From the NCBI RefSeq assembly GCF_017601095.1, contig NZ_JAGFUX010000003.1, positions 62,001 to 126,000 on the forward strand: a stretch of 64,000 nt of DNA, written 5' to 3'. The translations under genes were made by a program, and so were the position numbers. This document shows positions 17,880-27,802 of this stretch, piece after piece; the stretch's first letter is position 1; each line of letters begins with the position of its first letter. The stretch is from Streptococcus suis. Lineage in GTDB: Bacteria; Bacillota; Bacilli; Lactobacillales; Streptococcaceae. The notes beneath the pieces were generated by a model. That model ran no database searches. It worked only from the letters and a program-made list of their open reading frames with translations, and had not been told where the DNA came from.

Positions 17880-17945
17880 TCTTGTTAATCTTGAGAGCCA
17901 GGTCCCAGCGGATTAACCGTTTTATCGTGTGTCCATTACACACAA
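17880..17945 (-). promoter_or_regulatory. Probable L19 leader RNA
   Basis: Between promoter and rplS the minus strand forms two hairpins: TGTGTG-TAATGGA-CACACG, then GTTAATC ... GATTAAC enclosing CGCTGGGACCTGGCTCTCAA. Firmicutes commonly have an autoregulatory L19 leader at this place. The hairpins are visible; the family assignment rests on position. Confidence 0.6.
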
Positions 17946-17950
17946 ACTAT

Positions 17951-17979
17951 ATTATACAGAATATTTCTTTTCTTGTAAA
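17951..17979 (-). promoter_or_regulatory. Promoter of rplS
   Basis: TTTACA (17979-17974), 17-base spacer, perfect TATAAT (17956-17951) on the minus strand. The start would fall just before the leader hairpins. Confidence 0.8.
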
Positions 17980-18100
17980 GAAATTTCTCTGTCATAGAAT
18001 GACTTTTTCAGACTGTAGATTTAGGATGCTTTAAGTTTTGTGTCGTATAATCATTTCAAGCTAGAAATAGCACACCTTCTTTTTCATATAATCTCCTAGA

Positions 18101-18127
18101 AAACCGACCCAGTTGGGTCGGTTTTCG
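18101..18127 (-). terminator. Terminator after whiA
   Basis: AAAACCGACCCA-GTT-GGGTCGGTTTT, a strong 10-bp GC stem with T runs on both sides, directly after the whiA stop. Confidence 0.85.
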
Positions 18128-18130
18128 TGT

Positions 18131-19042
18131 TTACAAGTCTTCAGCAAATTTATTGATTTTTCGCAAGCGATGGTTGACACCACTTTTTGTCAGCGGCTTA
18201 GACAGACTATCTGCCAACTGCTGGATAGAAAAATCAGGATGGTGGATTCTCAGCTGTGCAACCTCTTGTAGGTCCGCTGGCAGCTGGTCCAAGCCCACCG
18301 TATCCATTATCTTGATGATGTTATTGATGGTTTTCATCGAAGCTGTCACGGTCCGAGCAATATTGGCCGCTTCTGCATTGGTCGCACGGTTCAAATCATT
18401 TCGAGTTTCACGAAGGATTTTGACATTTTCAAACTCTGTCTTGGCTTCTTCTGCCCCAATCACCAGCAAGAAATCCATGATATCTTCTGCCCGTTGCAAA
18501 TAGGTAATGGTCCCCTTGCTTCGCTCAATGACCTTGGCATCCAAGAGAAATTTCTGTAATAACTTAGCCAAATCCTGGGCATGGTCCGAGTATACAGAGG
18601 CAATTTCCAACTGATAACGACCTTTTTCAGGGTCCTTGACCGATCCGCTGGCTAAAAATGCCCCCCTTAGATAGGCTTGACTCCATGCATCCTTTTCCAA
18701 GATTGTAGGAGCAATCCCTGTTTCAATTCCAAAAAAGCTGTCCGCCAGATAGAGATCGTTGAGAATCTCATTGACAGAATGGTCCAAATAAACTGTATAC
18801 ACTCGATTCTTTTTGAGGTTTGTCTTTTGGTGGTGACGAATGTCTGCTTTTATGGCATAAAAGGCAAAAAGCATTTCATAAATATGACGTGCTACTTTGG
18901 CATTCTCCGTTGAGATGGACAAGGACAGCCCCTTGCCAGTCAAGCCCAGACTACCAGACAATTTGATAATTGCAGCTAGTTCACTCTTTTCAAAGTCCGA
19001 TTTTCCAAGAATTTCTTCTTTTACCTGAACTGTAAAACTCAT
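18131..19042 (-). CDS. whiA: DNA-binding protein WhiA
   Basis: 303 residues. The N-terminal half is the LAGLIDADG homing-endonuclease-like fold ([37 protein letters not shown]), and the C-terminal half is a helix-turn-helix ([29 protein letters not shown], split over two helices). In Firmicutes WhiA affects division and chromosome segregation. It is the last gene of rapZ-yvcK-whiA with 4-base overlaps. Confidence 0.97.
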   Translation of the reverse strand: MSFTVQVKEEILGKSDFEKSELAAIIKLSGSLGLTGKGLSLSISTENAKVARHIYEMLFAFYAIKADIRHHQKTNLKKNRVYTVYLDHSVNEILNDLYLADSFFGIETGIAPTILEKDAWSQAYLRGAFLASGSVKDPEKGRYQLEIASVYSDHAQDLAKLLQKFLLDAKVIERSKGTITYLQRAEDIMDFLLVIGAEEAKTEFENVKILRETRNDLNRATNAEAANIARTVTASMKTINNIIKIMDTVGLDQLPADLQEVAQLRIHHPDFSIQQLADSLSKPLTKSGVNHRLRKINKFAEDL

Positions 19043-20013
19043 GGTCGCACCTGTACAATCTTGAGTAATTCTGCAACTACTAAATCGCCATCATGAAAAG
19101 CTCCGCCATTCTCTAAACGAAGGAAATTCGAAGAGATGACACGCGGTGCTTGCGCCTGCAAGCCTGCAAAATCGTGCTTGACCTGAACCAGGTACTCATC
19201 AAACTGATGAGTATTCATATACTCTTGCGGAACTGGCTCGATATTGACCAGGACCGTGTCGATAAATTTTTCAGCCAAGTGGGCATTGAGAACCGCCACA
19301 TGGTCTGCGTCTGAGAAAAACTCCGTCTCTCCTCTTTGGGTCATGATGTTGCATACATAGGTGACCTCCGCCTTGGTCTCTTTTAAAGCTTTACCAATGT
19401 CTGATATCATCAGATTAGGCAAGATAGAAGTAAAGAGAGAGCCTGGACCCAATACAACCATATCACTATCCATGATTGCCTCAACCACCTGACGGCTTGC
19501 CTTAGGCTCGTCATCATTATAGGAATTAGTCACATAGACATACCCAATCATGCCCTCATGTGCTGCAATTTTACTTTCTCCCACAACCTCTGTCCCATCT
19601 GTAAATACAGCATGAAGGGTGAGTGCATTTTCACTAGAAGGATAAATGCGGCCAGTGGTATGAAAAAAGCGGGTCAAGAGCCTCATGGCATTGTAGGTTG
19701 AACCCTGCATCTCCGAAATCCCTGCAATAATCAGGTTTCCCAAGGGATGCCCTGCCAAGGCGCCATCCGTTTCCGCAAAGCGATACTGGAAAATCTGCTC
19801 ATACAACTTGGGCATGTCCGACATGGCTAAAAGAACGTTTCGCAAATCTCCTGGGGGTGTGACCTGCAAGGCCTGACGAATCTCACCAGAGGAGCCACCA
19901 TCATCTGCCACTGTCACGATTGCCGTAATCTCCACATCTTTGTCCCGCAAACTCTTTAGAATCACCGGAATCCCTGTTCCGCCGCCAATCACAGTTATTT
20001 TAGGTTTTCTCAT
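19039..20013 (-). CDS. yvcK: YvcK/CofD-like protein (UDP-GlcNAc-binding gluconeogenesis factor)
   Basis: 324 residues. The nucleotide loop [15 protein letters not shown] near the N-terminus, [16 protein letters not shown] and the late [15 protein letters not shown] are family hallmarks. YvcK binds UDP-GlcNAc and links central metabolism to cell-wall synthesis and cell shape. Start and stop overlap its neighbours by 4 bases, so the three-gene order rapZ-yvcK-whiA is intact. Confidence 0.96.
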   Translation of the reverse strand: MRKPKITVIGGGTGIPVILKSLRDKDVEITAIVTVADDGGSSGEIRQALQVTPPGDLRNVLLAMSDMPKLYEQIFQYRFAETDGALAGHPLGNLIIAGISEMQGSTYNAMRLLTRFFHTTGRIYPSSENALTLHAVFTDGTEVVGESKIAAHEGMIGYVYVTNSYNDDEPKASRQVVEAIMDSDMVVLGPGSLFTSILPNLMISDIGKALKETKAEVTYVCNIMTQRGETEFFSDADHVAVLNAHLAEKFIDTVLVNIEPVPQEYMNTHQFDEYLVQVKHDFAGLQAQAPRVISSNFLRLENGGAFHDGDLVVAELLKIVQVRP

Positions 20014-20897
20014 GAGCGGTTAACCGTTTCCTTCCGTCTATCCTTGTCACGATGACTGCGGTTGACCAACCAGTTCTTCTCAAGATCATCTGCCAAACGT
20101 TTGGCAAAAGCTACGCTTCTATGTTGACCTCCCGTGCATCCAATTGCAATGGTCAAAACAGATTTCCCTTCTTTTTGGTAACCTGGCAGAATGGGCTCAA
20201 TCAAGCCGATAAGGTGGCTGTAAAATTCTTCAGATTCCTGGTGGGCCATGACATAATCAAAGACAGGAGCATCCAGACCAGTCAGATTGCGTAATTCTTT
20301 CTGATAGTAAGGATTTGGCAAGAAACGCACATCAAAAACCAAGTCCGCATCCAGAGGCAGACCGTATTTGAAACCAAATGACATGACTTCCACACGGAAG
20401 GATGGTTGGTTGTCCTGACTAGCAAATTGCTCTGAAATGGCCATCCGCAGATTACGCGGTGTCAATTCTGTCGTATCGATGACATTCTGGCTCATATTTT
20501 TCAAAGGTGCCAAGAGCTCACGCTCAAGCTGAATACCATCCAAGACCCGACCATCCGCTGCAAGAGGATGGGAACGGCGAGTTTCCTTATAGCGTGCCAC
20601 CAATTCGCTATCTGTCGCATCCAAAAACAAGACCTTGAAATCCAAATCTTCTGCCGCCTCAATCTCATCTAAGACTTCTCGAATTTCTGAAAAGAAAGAC
20701 CGGCTCCGCATATCTACCACCAAGGCAATCTTATTGTTGTCTTGACTATGGCGAATCAGTTCTAAAAATTTTGGCAGTAGGGTCGGCGGCATATTGTCAA
20801 TGGTAAAATAGCCCAAATCTTCAAAAGACTGAATAGCTACCGTTTTACCTGCGCCCGACATTCCTGTCACAATCACTAAATGGAGTTTATCTGACAT
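20010..20897 (-). CDS. rapZ: RNase adapter RapZ (nucleotide-binding, YvcJ)
   Basis: 295 residues. The Walker A motif [12 protein letters not shown] is at residues 12-19 and onward, with DNMPP, the Walker B-like VDMRS and the C-terminal [21 protein letters not shown]. In E. coli RapZ controls GlmS through sRNA decay; in Firmicutes it binds nucleotides and its role is less clear. The C-terminus is unusually basic ([16 protein letters not shown]). Confidence 0.96.
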   Translation of the reverse strand: MSDKLHLVIVTGMSGAGKTVAIQSFEDLGYFTIDNMPPTLLPKFLELIRHSQDNNKIALVVDMRSRSFFSEIREVLDEIEAAEDLDFKVLFLDATDSELVARYKETRRSHPLAADGRVLDGIQLERELLAPLKNMSQNVIDTTELTPRNLRMAISEQFASQDNQPSFRVEVMSFGFKYGLPLDADLVFDVRFLPNPYYQKELRNLTGLDAPVFDYVMAHQESEEFYSHLIGLIEPILPGYQKEGKSVLTIAIGCTGGQHRSVAFAKRLADDLEKNWLVNRSHRDKDRRKETVNRS

Positions 20898-20918
20898 GAC
20901 ATTCCCTCCTTTTCTTTC

Positions 20919-21296
20919 TTAATCAATCACTGCAATCACTTCAATTTCAACCTTAACATCACGTGGCAAGCGAGCTACTTCCACCGCCGAACGAGCTGGG
21001 AAATCAGCTGAAAAGGCTGTTTGATAGACTTCATTGAAAGCCACAAAGTCATTCATATCCTTAAGGAAGCAAGTCGTTTTAACCACATGTTCAAAATCTG
21101 TACCAGCCGCTTCCAAAATAGCCGCGATATTTTTCAAGACCTGCTCAGTCTGTTCTTGAATGGTTTCACCAACCACTTGGCCCGTTTCAGGTGACAAGGG
21201 AACCTGACCAGAGGCAAAAAGGAAATTTCCTACAACTTTACCTTGTACGTAAGGACCAATAGCTGCTGGTGCTTTATCTGTATGAATCGTTTTCAT
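20919..21296 (-). CDS. ridA: RidA family reactive enamine/imine deaminase
   Basis: 125 residues. IGPYVQGKVVGNFLFASGQ, the arginine motif FPARSAVEVARLPRDVKVEIEVIA and the small trimeric fold match RidA (YjgF), which removes 2-aminoacrylate and related intermediates produced by PLP enzymes. It lies just upstream of rapZ with 21 bases between, so it may be the first gene of that operon. Confidence 0.95.
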   Translation of the reverse strand: MKTIHTDKAPAAIGPYVQGKVVGNFLFASGQVPLSPETGQVVGETIQEQTEQVLKNIAAILEAAGTDFEHVVKTTCFLKDMNDFVAFNEVYQTAFSADFPARSAVEVARLPRDVKVEIEVIAVID

Positions 21297-21513
21297 CTGT
21301 CAATCTCCTTTGCTTTTCTACATCTATTATAGCACAGTTTTAGACAAACTCATCCCGCTCACTCTCAAGAAAAACTATTTCCAGACTCTTTACCCAAGTA
21401 AAAAGCTGACACTTTTTTGACGGCCCGTTAGAATATGTTCTTCATTTGCTATTGCATCTTGGCAAAAAAACACTATACTATTCTATATAAAAATAGAGTA
21501 AAGGAGAATGTCT

Positions 21514-21957
21514 ATGGCATTGAATTTAGGAAAAATTGCTCAGGGTCTTGCTGGAAACTTTAGCCAACAAAGCAACGAATCCCTCTACACAGAATACTCT
21601 CAGTATCTACTAGATGAGGAAGTCATTCAAAACGGTTACGTCTTGATCCGGGACGCAGTTATCTTTACCAATATTCGTATTATATTTGTGGACAAACAAG
21701 GAGCAACAGGGAAGAAAACTGCCATAAAATCCATCTTCCTCTCAACCCTGGTCCATGTCGAGATGGAAACAGCTGGTTTCGGCCTAGATGATAGTGAAAT
21801 CACTATCACTTACTTGCGCAATATCTACCTCAAATCAAAACAGGAAGAGTTAGTTAGTCTTAAATTGGAATTCCCAAAACAAACGGACATCATTCCACTT
21901 TACAAATACCTCCTCGAATTGGCTTATCAAAACCGCCTATCCATCAATAACTCCTAA
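21514..21957 (+). CDS. Bacterial PH-domain protein
   Basis: 147 residues with alternating strands and a C-terminal helix: EYSQYLLDEEVIQNGYVLIRD, then IFTNIRIIFVDKQGATGKK. This is the pattern of the bacterial pleckstrin-homology (bPH) family, whose role is not known; it is not lipid binding by proof. There is no signal peptide. The second of two close ATGs is preferred because AAGGAG lies seven bases before it. Its promoter is TATACT with a poor -35. Confidence 0.8.
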   Translation: MALNLGKIAQGLAGNFSQQSNESLYTEYSQYLLDEEVIQNGYVLIRDAVIFTNIRIIFVDKQGATGKKTAIKSIFLSTLVHVEMETAGFGLDDSEITITYLRNIYLKSKQEELVSLKLEFPKQTDIIPLYKYLLELAYQNRLSINNS

Positions 21958-21992
21958 AAAAACTGGCTACTCAGCCAGTTTTCTTGTTTTTA
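21957..21992. terminator. Terminator between the PH-domain gene and the MATE gene
   Basis: CTGGCT-ACTC-AGCCAG followed by TTTTCTTGTTTTT on the plus strand. It overlaps the 3' end of the converging MATE gene. Confidence 0.8.
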
Positions 21993-23286
21993 CATGAAAT
22001 CTCCAAGTCAAAAAAATCGCTCGCAAGAGCAGGTCAATCAGAATCGACAGCCAAACACCGGCGATGCCGAAACCGAACATCTGACCTAAGACGATAACAC
22101 CTAAGACGCGCAGCCCCCACATCCCTATCACTGTAGAGTAGAGAGGGGACTTGGTATCCCCTAACCCCTGCAGAGCGCCTGCCATGATCAAAGAAACCGC
22201 AAGGCCGGGCTGGTTGAAAGCATCGATACGCAGTGCTATGACGACTTGGCTGACGGCTTCTGGGGCTTTGGTAAATAGCAGAGCAAAACTTGGAGCTCCG
22301 AAAAATAAGACGATTCCCAGAAGGGACATGATGGCTACTCCATAGGCAGAGCTAAGAAATGCGACCCGTCTGATAGTCAGAACATCACCCTTGCCCAAGG
22401 CCTGACCGATCAAAACTGCCGCCGCTGTCGCAAGACCATAAGCTGGCATATAGGTAAAACTCTCAATGTTCCCTGCGATCATATGAGAGGCATAGACAGT
22501 TGTACCAAGTCCTACAATCAAGCTGAAATAGACCACCTGTCCCAACCGCATGACCAAACGTTCCAAGGCGGCGGGAATGGTCAAAGTCACCATCTCCTTA
22601 GGACTTCCCAAGTGGAACAAATGTTTGAAATCAACTGCCAAGTCAGTCTGCTGCACCTTGAGGTAAAGCAAGACGGTACCAAGCAAGCGAGCTAAGACGG
22701 TTCCCAAGGCCGTTCCGACAATACCCAGACCAGACCAAGAGCCAATACCAAAAATCAAAATGTAATCCAAAACCACATTAAACAGGTTGGTCAACAAACT
22801 TATTTTCATAGGGGTAACCGTATCGCCAGCTGCCCGCAAGATTGTTCCCAGAATGGTCATTAGGGATTGAAAAATTGTCAGACCGCCGACCCAGTAGAAA
22901 AAGACCTGTGCCCCAGCCAAACTCTCCGAATCGGCTCCCATTAAGACCAGCAGCTGTCGTCCAAAAACAAGTGAAAACAGGCCAAAGATCAAACCTGTCA
23001 CCAACGATAAGACTAGTGCCTGACGCACCTGATAGGCAACTGCTTCTTTGTTTCCCGCACCAATCGAACGAGAAACCAAGGCAGTAGCCGCTACCCCCAA
23101 AGCTATATAAACAGCCAAATAGACATTGAGTATGGTGTTGGCCAAACCCACTGCCGTCACCGCTACCAGCCCCAGCTGGGCAATCAATAGCGTATCCACA
23201 AAACCAACCAAGGTCTGAAAGATATTTTCCACCGTAGCAGGCAGGGCTAGTTTGATAATACGTTTTCCTAAACTTTCTTGCTTCAT
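21967..23286 (-). CDS. MATE-family multidrug/sodium efflux transporter
   Basis: 439 residues with about twelve membrane helices in two similar halves. The opening LALPATVENIFQTLVGFVDT and repeat-specific AVGLANTIL, ARLLGTVLLYLK and AGALQGLGDTKSPLYSTVIGMW are typical of the NorM/DinF branch, which exports cationic drugs with Na+ or H+. It stands alone between asnS and the PH-domain gene. Substrate unknown. Confidence 0.92.
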   Translation of the reverse strand: MKQESLGKRIIKLALPATVENIFQTLVGFVDTLLIAQLGLVAVTAVGLANTILNVYLAVYIALGVAATALVSRSIGAGNKEAVAYQVRQALVLSLVTGLIFGLFSLVFGRQLLVLMGADSESLAGAQVFFYWVGGLTIFQSLMTILGTILRAAGDTVTPMKISLLTNLFNVVLDYILIFGIGSWSGLGIVGTALGTVLARLLGTVLLYLKVQQTDLAVDFKHLFHLGSPKEMVTLTIPAALERLVMRLGQVVYFSLIVGLGTTVYASHMIAGNIESFTYMPAYGLATAAAVLIGQALGKGDVLTIRRVAFLSSAYGVAIMSLLGIVLFFGAPSFALLFTKAPEAVSQVVIALRIDAFNQPGLAVSLIMAGALQGLGDTKSPLYSTVIGMWGLRVLGVIVLGQMFGFGIAGVWLSILIDLLLRAIFLTWRFHVKTRKLAE

Positions 23287-23342
23287 TTTTCTCTCTTTGT
23301 AAATTATTTAGAATAATTATAAATAAAAATCGTTCAAAAAGC

Positions 23343-23372
23343 AAGAAAACAGACCACGTTTGTAATCTGTTC
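23343..23372 (-). terminator. Terminator after asnS
   Basis: AACAGA ... TCTGTT stem followed by TTCTTGCTTTTT on the minus strand. The stem is short with a 12-base loop. Confidence 0.5.
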
Positions 23373-23381
23373 AGATTGAAT

Positions 23382-24728
23382 TTATGGATGCAAGCGGTGC
23401 AACATACGTGGGAACGGAATGGCTTCACGGATGTGTTTTGTGCCAGCGACGAAGGTTACCATACGCTCAATACCGATACCGAAACCACCGTGTGGTACTG
23501 AACCGTACTTACGCAGGTCAAGGTAGAATTCGTATTCGGACTTGTCCATACCGAGTTCATCCATCTTGGCTACCAAGGCATCGTAGTTGTCCTCACGCAT
23601 AGAACCACCGATGATTTCACCGTAGCCTTCTGGTGCCAAGAGGTCCGCACAAAGCACACGCTCTGGATTGCCAGGAACTGGTTTCATGTAGAAGGCCTTG
23701 AAGCTTGCTGGATAGTTAACAACGAAAGTCGGTACACCAAAGTAGTTTGAAATCCAAGTTTCATGTGGTGATCCGAAGTCATCCCCATGTTCGATGTGTT
23801 CGTAGTCTGTATCTTCATCAGCTTCATGCTCTTGAAGAAGGGTAATAGCATCATCATAAGCCACACGTTTGAATGGTTCTGCAATGTAGCGTTTAAGGGC
23901 ATCCACATCACGCTCAAGAGTTTCCAAGGCTTGAGGAGCACGGTCGATGACACCTTGAATCAAGGCTTTGACATAGGCTTCTTGCAAGTCAAGTGACTCG
24001 TCATGACTCAAGAATGAATACTCGGCATCCATCATCCAGAACTCAGTCAAGTGACGGCGGGTTTTTGATTTTTCCGCACGGAAAACAGGGCCGAAGTCAA
24101 AAACACGACCAAGTGCCATAGCACCTGCTTCAAGGTACAGCTGACCAGATTGGCTGAGGTAGGCAGGTTGACCAAAGTAGTCTGTTTCGAACAATTCTGT
24201 TGAATCTTCTGCCGCATTTCCTGACAGGATTGGGCTATCAAACTTGATAAAACCATTCTTTTCAAAGAATTCATAAGTCGCATAGATAATCGCGTTACGG
24301 ATTTGTTGGATAGCGACCTGTTTACGCGAACGCAACCATAGGTGACGGTTGTCCATGAGGAAGTCTGTACCGTGTTCTTTTGGCGTGATTGGGTAGTCTT
24401 GTGACTCACCGATCACTTCAAGGTCTGTCACATCCAACTCATAACCAAACTTAGAACGATCATCTTCCTTGACAATCCCTGTCACATAGACAGACGTTTC
24501 TTGGCTGAGGCGTTTTGCTACATCGAACTTCTCCGTACCAGCCTCTTCACCGAATTTTTCAATGAAGTTTGGCTTGAAGGCAACGGCTTGGAAGAAGGCT
24601 GTTCCGTCACGCAACTGTAAGAAAGCCAACTTGCCCTTACCTGACTTGTTGGCAACCCAGGCACCGATGGTCACTTCTTGACCGACATAATCTTTGACTT
24701 GGTTAATGGTAATCAATTTTCTAGACAT
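23382..24728 (-). CDS. asnS: Asparaginyl-tRNA synthetase
   Basis: 448 residues. The N-terminal OB fold has [24 protein letters not shown] as the anticodon-binding part; class II motifs follow: motif 2 [21 protein letters not shown] and motif 3 [10 protein letters not shown]. (Each is quoted across its core only.) It charges tRNA-Asn. It overlaps the aspartate aminotransferase stop by one base and is therefore in the same operon, linking aspartate supply and asparagine use. Confidence 0.98.
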   Translation of the reverse strand: MSRKLITINQVKDYVGQEVTIGAWVANKSGKGKLAFLQLRDGTAFFQAVAFKPNFIEKFGEEAGTEKFDVAKRLSQETSVYVTGIVKEDDRSKFGYELDVTDLEVIGESQDYPITPKEHGTDFLMDNRHLWLRSRKQVAIQQIRNAIIYATYEFFEKNGFIKFDSPILSGNAAEDSTELFETDYFGQPAYLSQSGQLYLEAGAMALGRVFDFGPVFRAEKSKTRRHLTEFWMMDAEYSFLSHDESLDLQEAYVKALIQGVIDRAPQALETLERDVDALKRYIAEPFKRVAYDDAITLLQEHEADEDTDYEHIEHGDDFGSPHETWISNYFGVPTFVVNYPASFKAFYMKPVPGNPERVLCADLLAPEGYGEIIGGSMREDNYDALVAKMDELGMDKSEYEFYLDLRKYGSVPHGGFGIGIERMVTFVAGTKHIREAIPFPRMLHRLHP

Positions 24729-25924
24729 TATTGTTCCTCTTTTACTTTTTTCATAAATGTGTGTAGTCGAGCTACTGCTTCTTTGAGCGTGTCCATATCT
24801 GTCGCATAGCTGAGGCGGATATTCTCAGGAGCTCCAAAACCTGCACCTGTTACCAAGGCCACTCCTACTTCTTCCAGGATAGCTGTGGTAAATTCGGTCA
24901 CATCTGTGTAGCCTTTCATCTCCATAGCCTTTTTGACATTTGGGAAGAGATAGAAGGCACCTTCCGGTTTGATGACTTCAAAACCTGGCACTTCTGCTAG
25001 CAAGGGATAAATGGTATTGAGTCGCTCTTCAAAGGCCTGACGCATGGTTTCGACCGTATCTTGCGGACCTATAAAGGCTTCAATGGCCGCATATTGAGCA
25101 GCAGTTGTTAAGTTCGACGTTGTTTGACCGATAATCTTACTCATGGCCGCAATAATCTCAGGATTACCAACCGCAAAACCAACCCGCCAACCTGTCATGG
25201 CATAGGCTTTTGCCACACCGTTGACCACAATAGTCTGCTGACGAATACTTTCTGAGATACTTGAAATCGGTGTAAAGTTATTTCCATTATAGACCAAACG
25301 ACCATAAATATCATCTGCCAAGATGATAATATCGTGTTCCACAGCCCAGTTTCCAATAACTTCCAATTCCTCACGACTGTAAATCATACCTGTCGGATTG
25401 GACGGACTGTTAAGCAAGAGGACCTTGGTCTTGTCTGTCCGAACCGCTTCCAACTGGTCAACCGTTACCTTGAAATTATACTCTTCCGTCGCAGTGACAA
25501 AGACTGGCACGCCTTCGTTCATCTTAATCTGGTCAGCATAGGAAACCCAGTAAGGTGTTGGAATGAGAACCTCTTCACCAGGATTGATAACCGCCGCAAA
25601 GAAGGCGTAAAGAACAAACTTAGCACCTGTGGCAAGAACGACTTGATTGCGTTCGATAGAATAGCCATAGAACTTCTCAAAGTAGGTATTGACCGCATCC
25701 TTCAACTCAGGAAGACCTGAAGCTACCGTGTAAAAACTAGCCTTACCATTTTCGATAGACTGAATGGCTGCTTCTTGAATATTCTTAGGTGTGACGAAGT
25801 CTGGCTCACCCAAGGTCAGCTCTAAAATATCTCGACCTTCCGCCTTCAAGGCCTTAGCCCGTGCACCTGCTGCCAGCGTGACACTTTCTTCCATTTCTAA
25901 GACACGTTTTGATAGCTTGCTCAT
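24728..25924 (-). CDS. aspC: Aspartate/aromatic aminotransferase, class I
   Basis: 398 residues. PLP motifs are present: [25 protein letters not shown] and the Schiff-base lysine in [15 protein letters not shown]. It makes aspartate from oxaloacetate and glutamate. It sits between DUF5590 and asnS with overlaps on both sides, a conserved order in streptococci. Confidence 0.95.
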   Translation of the reverse strand: MSKLSKRVLEMEESVTLAAGARAKALKAEGRDILELTLGEPDFVTPKNIQEAAIQSIENGKASFYTVASGLPELKDAVNTYFEKFYGYSIERNQVVLATGAKFVLYAFFAAVINPGEEVLIPTPYWVSYADQIKMNEGVPVFVTATEEYNFKVTVDQLEAVRTDKTKVLLLNSPSNPTGMIYSREELEVIGNWAVEHDIIILADDIYGRLVYNGNNFTPISSISESIRQQTIVVNGVAKAYAMTGWRVGFAVGNPEIIAAMSKIIGQTTSNLTTAAQYAAIEAFIGPQDTVETMRQAFEERLNTIYPLLAEVPGFEVIKPEGAFYLFPNVKKAMEMKGYTDVTEFTTAILEEVGVALVTGAGFGAPENIRLSYATDMDTLKEAVARLHTFMKKVKEEQ

Positions 25925-26418
25925 AAGCCCTCCTTCTTAATAAAATCACCGGATTCAAAGGAAATGAGATAGTAGGTCTGCTCAGACTTCACTTCCCAAA
26001 CGAGCTGTTCTTGGTAAACTCCTAAAACAGCACGATCGATTTGTGTCGCGCCATTTTCCTTTGCACGATTCTCTGCCTCTCCCTGCTTAATTCCAGCTGA
26101 TAGATCTGACAGATAAATCGTATCATCCTGATCCGACACAAGGGCGACTAAATCATTTCCCACCTCATCCTTGCCATAAAAACTATAATAGCTTTCTTGT
26201 CCATTATAGAGTTCAATATCCTCCACAGCCTGAATCGGTGTATTTGCCAAGACAACTCGCTCGAGTTCCCGTTCCGTGTCTTTTCTAGGCTGAATAGACA
26301 AATCAAGAAGGAAAAAGAAGGAAAAAACGAGTACACAAAGGCAAATAAACAAGCCGACTATCCACTGGCCCAAGGTTGATTGCAAAAAACGTGCTACAGA
26401 TTCTAGTGATTTTTTCAT
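25921..26418 (-). CDS. DUF5590 / PepSY-like membrane-anchored protein
   Basis: 165 residues from the ATG at 26418. A membrane helix (about 20-45, IVGLFICLCVLVFSFFFLL) is followed by an extracytoplasmic part with two PepSY-like half-repeats (ESYYSFYGKDEVGNDLVALV and GVYQEQLVWEVKSEQTYYLI). Function unknown; it is commonly found upstream of aspC-asnS in lactic bacteria. Overlap of 4 bases with aspC. Confidence 0.85.
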   Translation of the reverse strand: MKKSLESVARFLQSTLGQWIVGLFICLCVLVFSFFFLLDLSIQPRKDTERELERVVLANTPIQAVEDIELYNGQESYYSFYGKDEVGNDLVALVSDQDDTIYLSDLSAGIKQGEAENRAKENGATQIDRAVLGVYQEQLVWEVKSEQTYYLISFESGDFIKKEGL

Positions 26419-26543
26419 ATCGTTCTTATTATACACCATATTCCCTCAGATTGCTATCCTTTAGGGGAAAAGAGGTTCGTATGATTTCCTTGATGATCCT
26501 AGAAAATCTTGCATAATGTAAGCTTTATTGATAAAATAGGGCT

Positions 26544-27008
26544 ATGAACAGGATCGAACAAGCATTACAAGAAAATCAAGAAGCCCTACATAGCTTGGTT
26601 GTTTTTCACAGAGCAGCCAATGCTATTGTCAAAAAGGAAGTCGAAACGATTAAGAAACACAATTTGACCGTTTGTCAATTTGGCGTTTTGGAAGCCTTGT
26701 ACAACAAAGGCGACCTCCGCATCCAAGATCTGATTGATAAACTCCTCAGCACTTCTGGCAATATGACCGTCGTCATCCGTAACATGATTCGCGATGGCTA
26801 TGTTGTAAAGGTTCCAGATACCAAGGACAGACGCTCCTTCTTAGTCGGTTTAACCCCTCTCGGTCGCGAACGAATTGAAGCGATTTTGCCTGAACATTAT
26901 GAAAATATCGGTAGAATCTTCTCAGTCATTAGCCCTGAGGAACAAGTCATCTTGGCAGATATCTTAAAACAATTTAAAAATTTGAAATCATCTACATTAA
27001 AATCTTGA
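26544..27008 (+). CDS. MarR-family transcriptional regulator
   Basis: 154 residues. The winged helix-turn-helix lies at about 35-105 (VCQFGVLEALYNKGDLRIQD, then STSGNMTVVIRNMIRDGYV, wing PDTKDRRSFLVGLTPLG). Dimerising helices are at both ends. It is immediately upstream of a reductase gene, and a large inverted repeat fills the space between them, so it most likely represses that gene. Such MarR proteins of the redox-responsive type react to quinones or thiol stress; Cys44 may be the sensor (inference). Confidence 0.93.
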   Translation: MNRIEQALQENQEALHSLVVFHRAANAIVKKEVETIKKHNLTVCQFGVLEALYNKGDLRIQDLIDKLLSTSGNMTVVIRNMIRDGYVVKVPDTKDRRSFLVGLTPLGRERIEAILPEHYENIGRIFSVISPEEQVILADILKQFKNLKSSTLKS

Positions 27009-27050
27009 CAAATTTAAAATTTATAATATAATAATATTATGAATTTTAAA
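27005..27050 (+). promoter_or_regulatory. Promoter with large palindromic MarR operator
   Basis: TTGACA (27005-27010), 16-base spacer, TATAAT (27027-27032). An inverted repeat, TTTAAAATTTATAATAT / ATATTATGAATTTTAAA (27013-27029 with 27034-27050), matches at 16 of 17 positions and covers the -10 box. Ribosome site AGGAG follows. Confidence 0.85.
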
Positions 27051-27061
27051 GGAGCCTAGAT

Positions 27062-27607
27062 ATGGCACATGTCTTATTTCTAGTTGGTTCACTGCGTGAC
27101 GGATCTTTCAACCATCAAATGGCCAAGGAAGTCGAAACGCTTTTGTCTGACAAAGCTCAAGTCTCCTATATCGACTTGGCATCCATTCCCCTCTTTAATC
27201 AAGACATTGAAATTCCGACACTCCCTGCAATCGCCCATCTTCGAGATCAGGTTGCTGCTGCGGATGCCATTTGGATTTTTTCACCTATCTACAATTACGC
27301 CATTCCTGGTATCGTGAAAAATACTCTTGATTGGCTCAGTCGATCGCTAGACTTGACCAATCCCAAAGGCCCTTCTATCCTTCAAGACAAGCTGACTACT
27401 GTTTCCGCAGTTGGAAATAGCGGTCACGACTTTCTCTTTAAGGATTTCCAGCATCTACTTCCATTTATTCGGACTCAGATTGTCGGTGAATTTACAGCCA
27501 GCACTGTCAACCCTGATGCTTGGGTAACAGGCCAACTGATTCTATCAGACAGTGTTCGAACAAGTTTGCAATCGCAAGTACAAGCCTTGCTAGATGCTAT
27601 TCAATAA
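27062..27607 (+). CDS. NADPH-dependent FMN reductase / quinone reductase family
   Basis: 181 residues. The FMN phosphate loop is GSLRDGSFNHQMAKEVE near the N-terminus, and FSPIYNYAIPGIVKNTLDWLSR is the family signature. Members reduce flavins, azo dyes or quinones in two-electron steps, which fits control by a MarR regulator that senses electrophiles. Nothing points to a link with the ApbE unit elsewhere in the window except the shared flavin. Confidence 0.92.
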   Translation: MAHVLFLVGSLRDGSFNHQMAKEVETLLSDKAQVSYIDLASIPLFNQDIEIPTLPAIAHLRDQVAAADAIWIFSPIYNYAIPGIVKNTLDWLSRSLDLTNPKGPSILQDKLTTVSAVGNSGHDFLFKDFQHLLPFIRTQIVGEFTASTVNPDAWVTGQLILSDSVRTSLQSQVQALLDAIQ

Positions 27608-27802
27608 GCTTCCCCCTATAATATCTCTACTCTGGATCCCCCCAACTTCTAGAGTAAGAAAAAAAGAGGCATGACCTCTTTTTTTTTATCTAACTCATTC
27701 TTTATTTAGACATATTGTGAGACATTTTTCCTTTAGTCATTATTCAATATTCAAAATTGGATAAGTAAAAGAGAGAGAATAGTTTCTCTCTCAAAATTAC
27801 AG
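27608..27802. terminator. Intergenic region with terminator of the reductase gene
   Basis: AAAAAAGAGG-CATGA-CCTCTTTTTTTTT (about 27656-27690) is a strong terminator on the plus strand. A second weak hairpin (AGAGAGAA ... TTCTCTCT, 27771-27792) lies at the end of the converging carboxypeptidase gene. Confidence 0.8.

Noticed and set aside
18000..18100. Possible small RNA upstream of the whiA terminator on the plus strand (GTATAAT seen)
   Set aside because: No -35 box at proper distance and the only terminator is explained by whiA.
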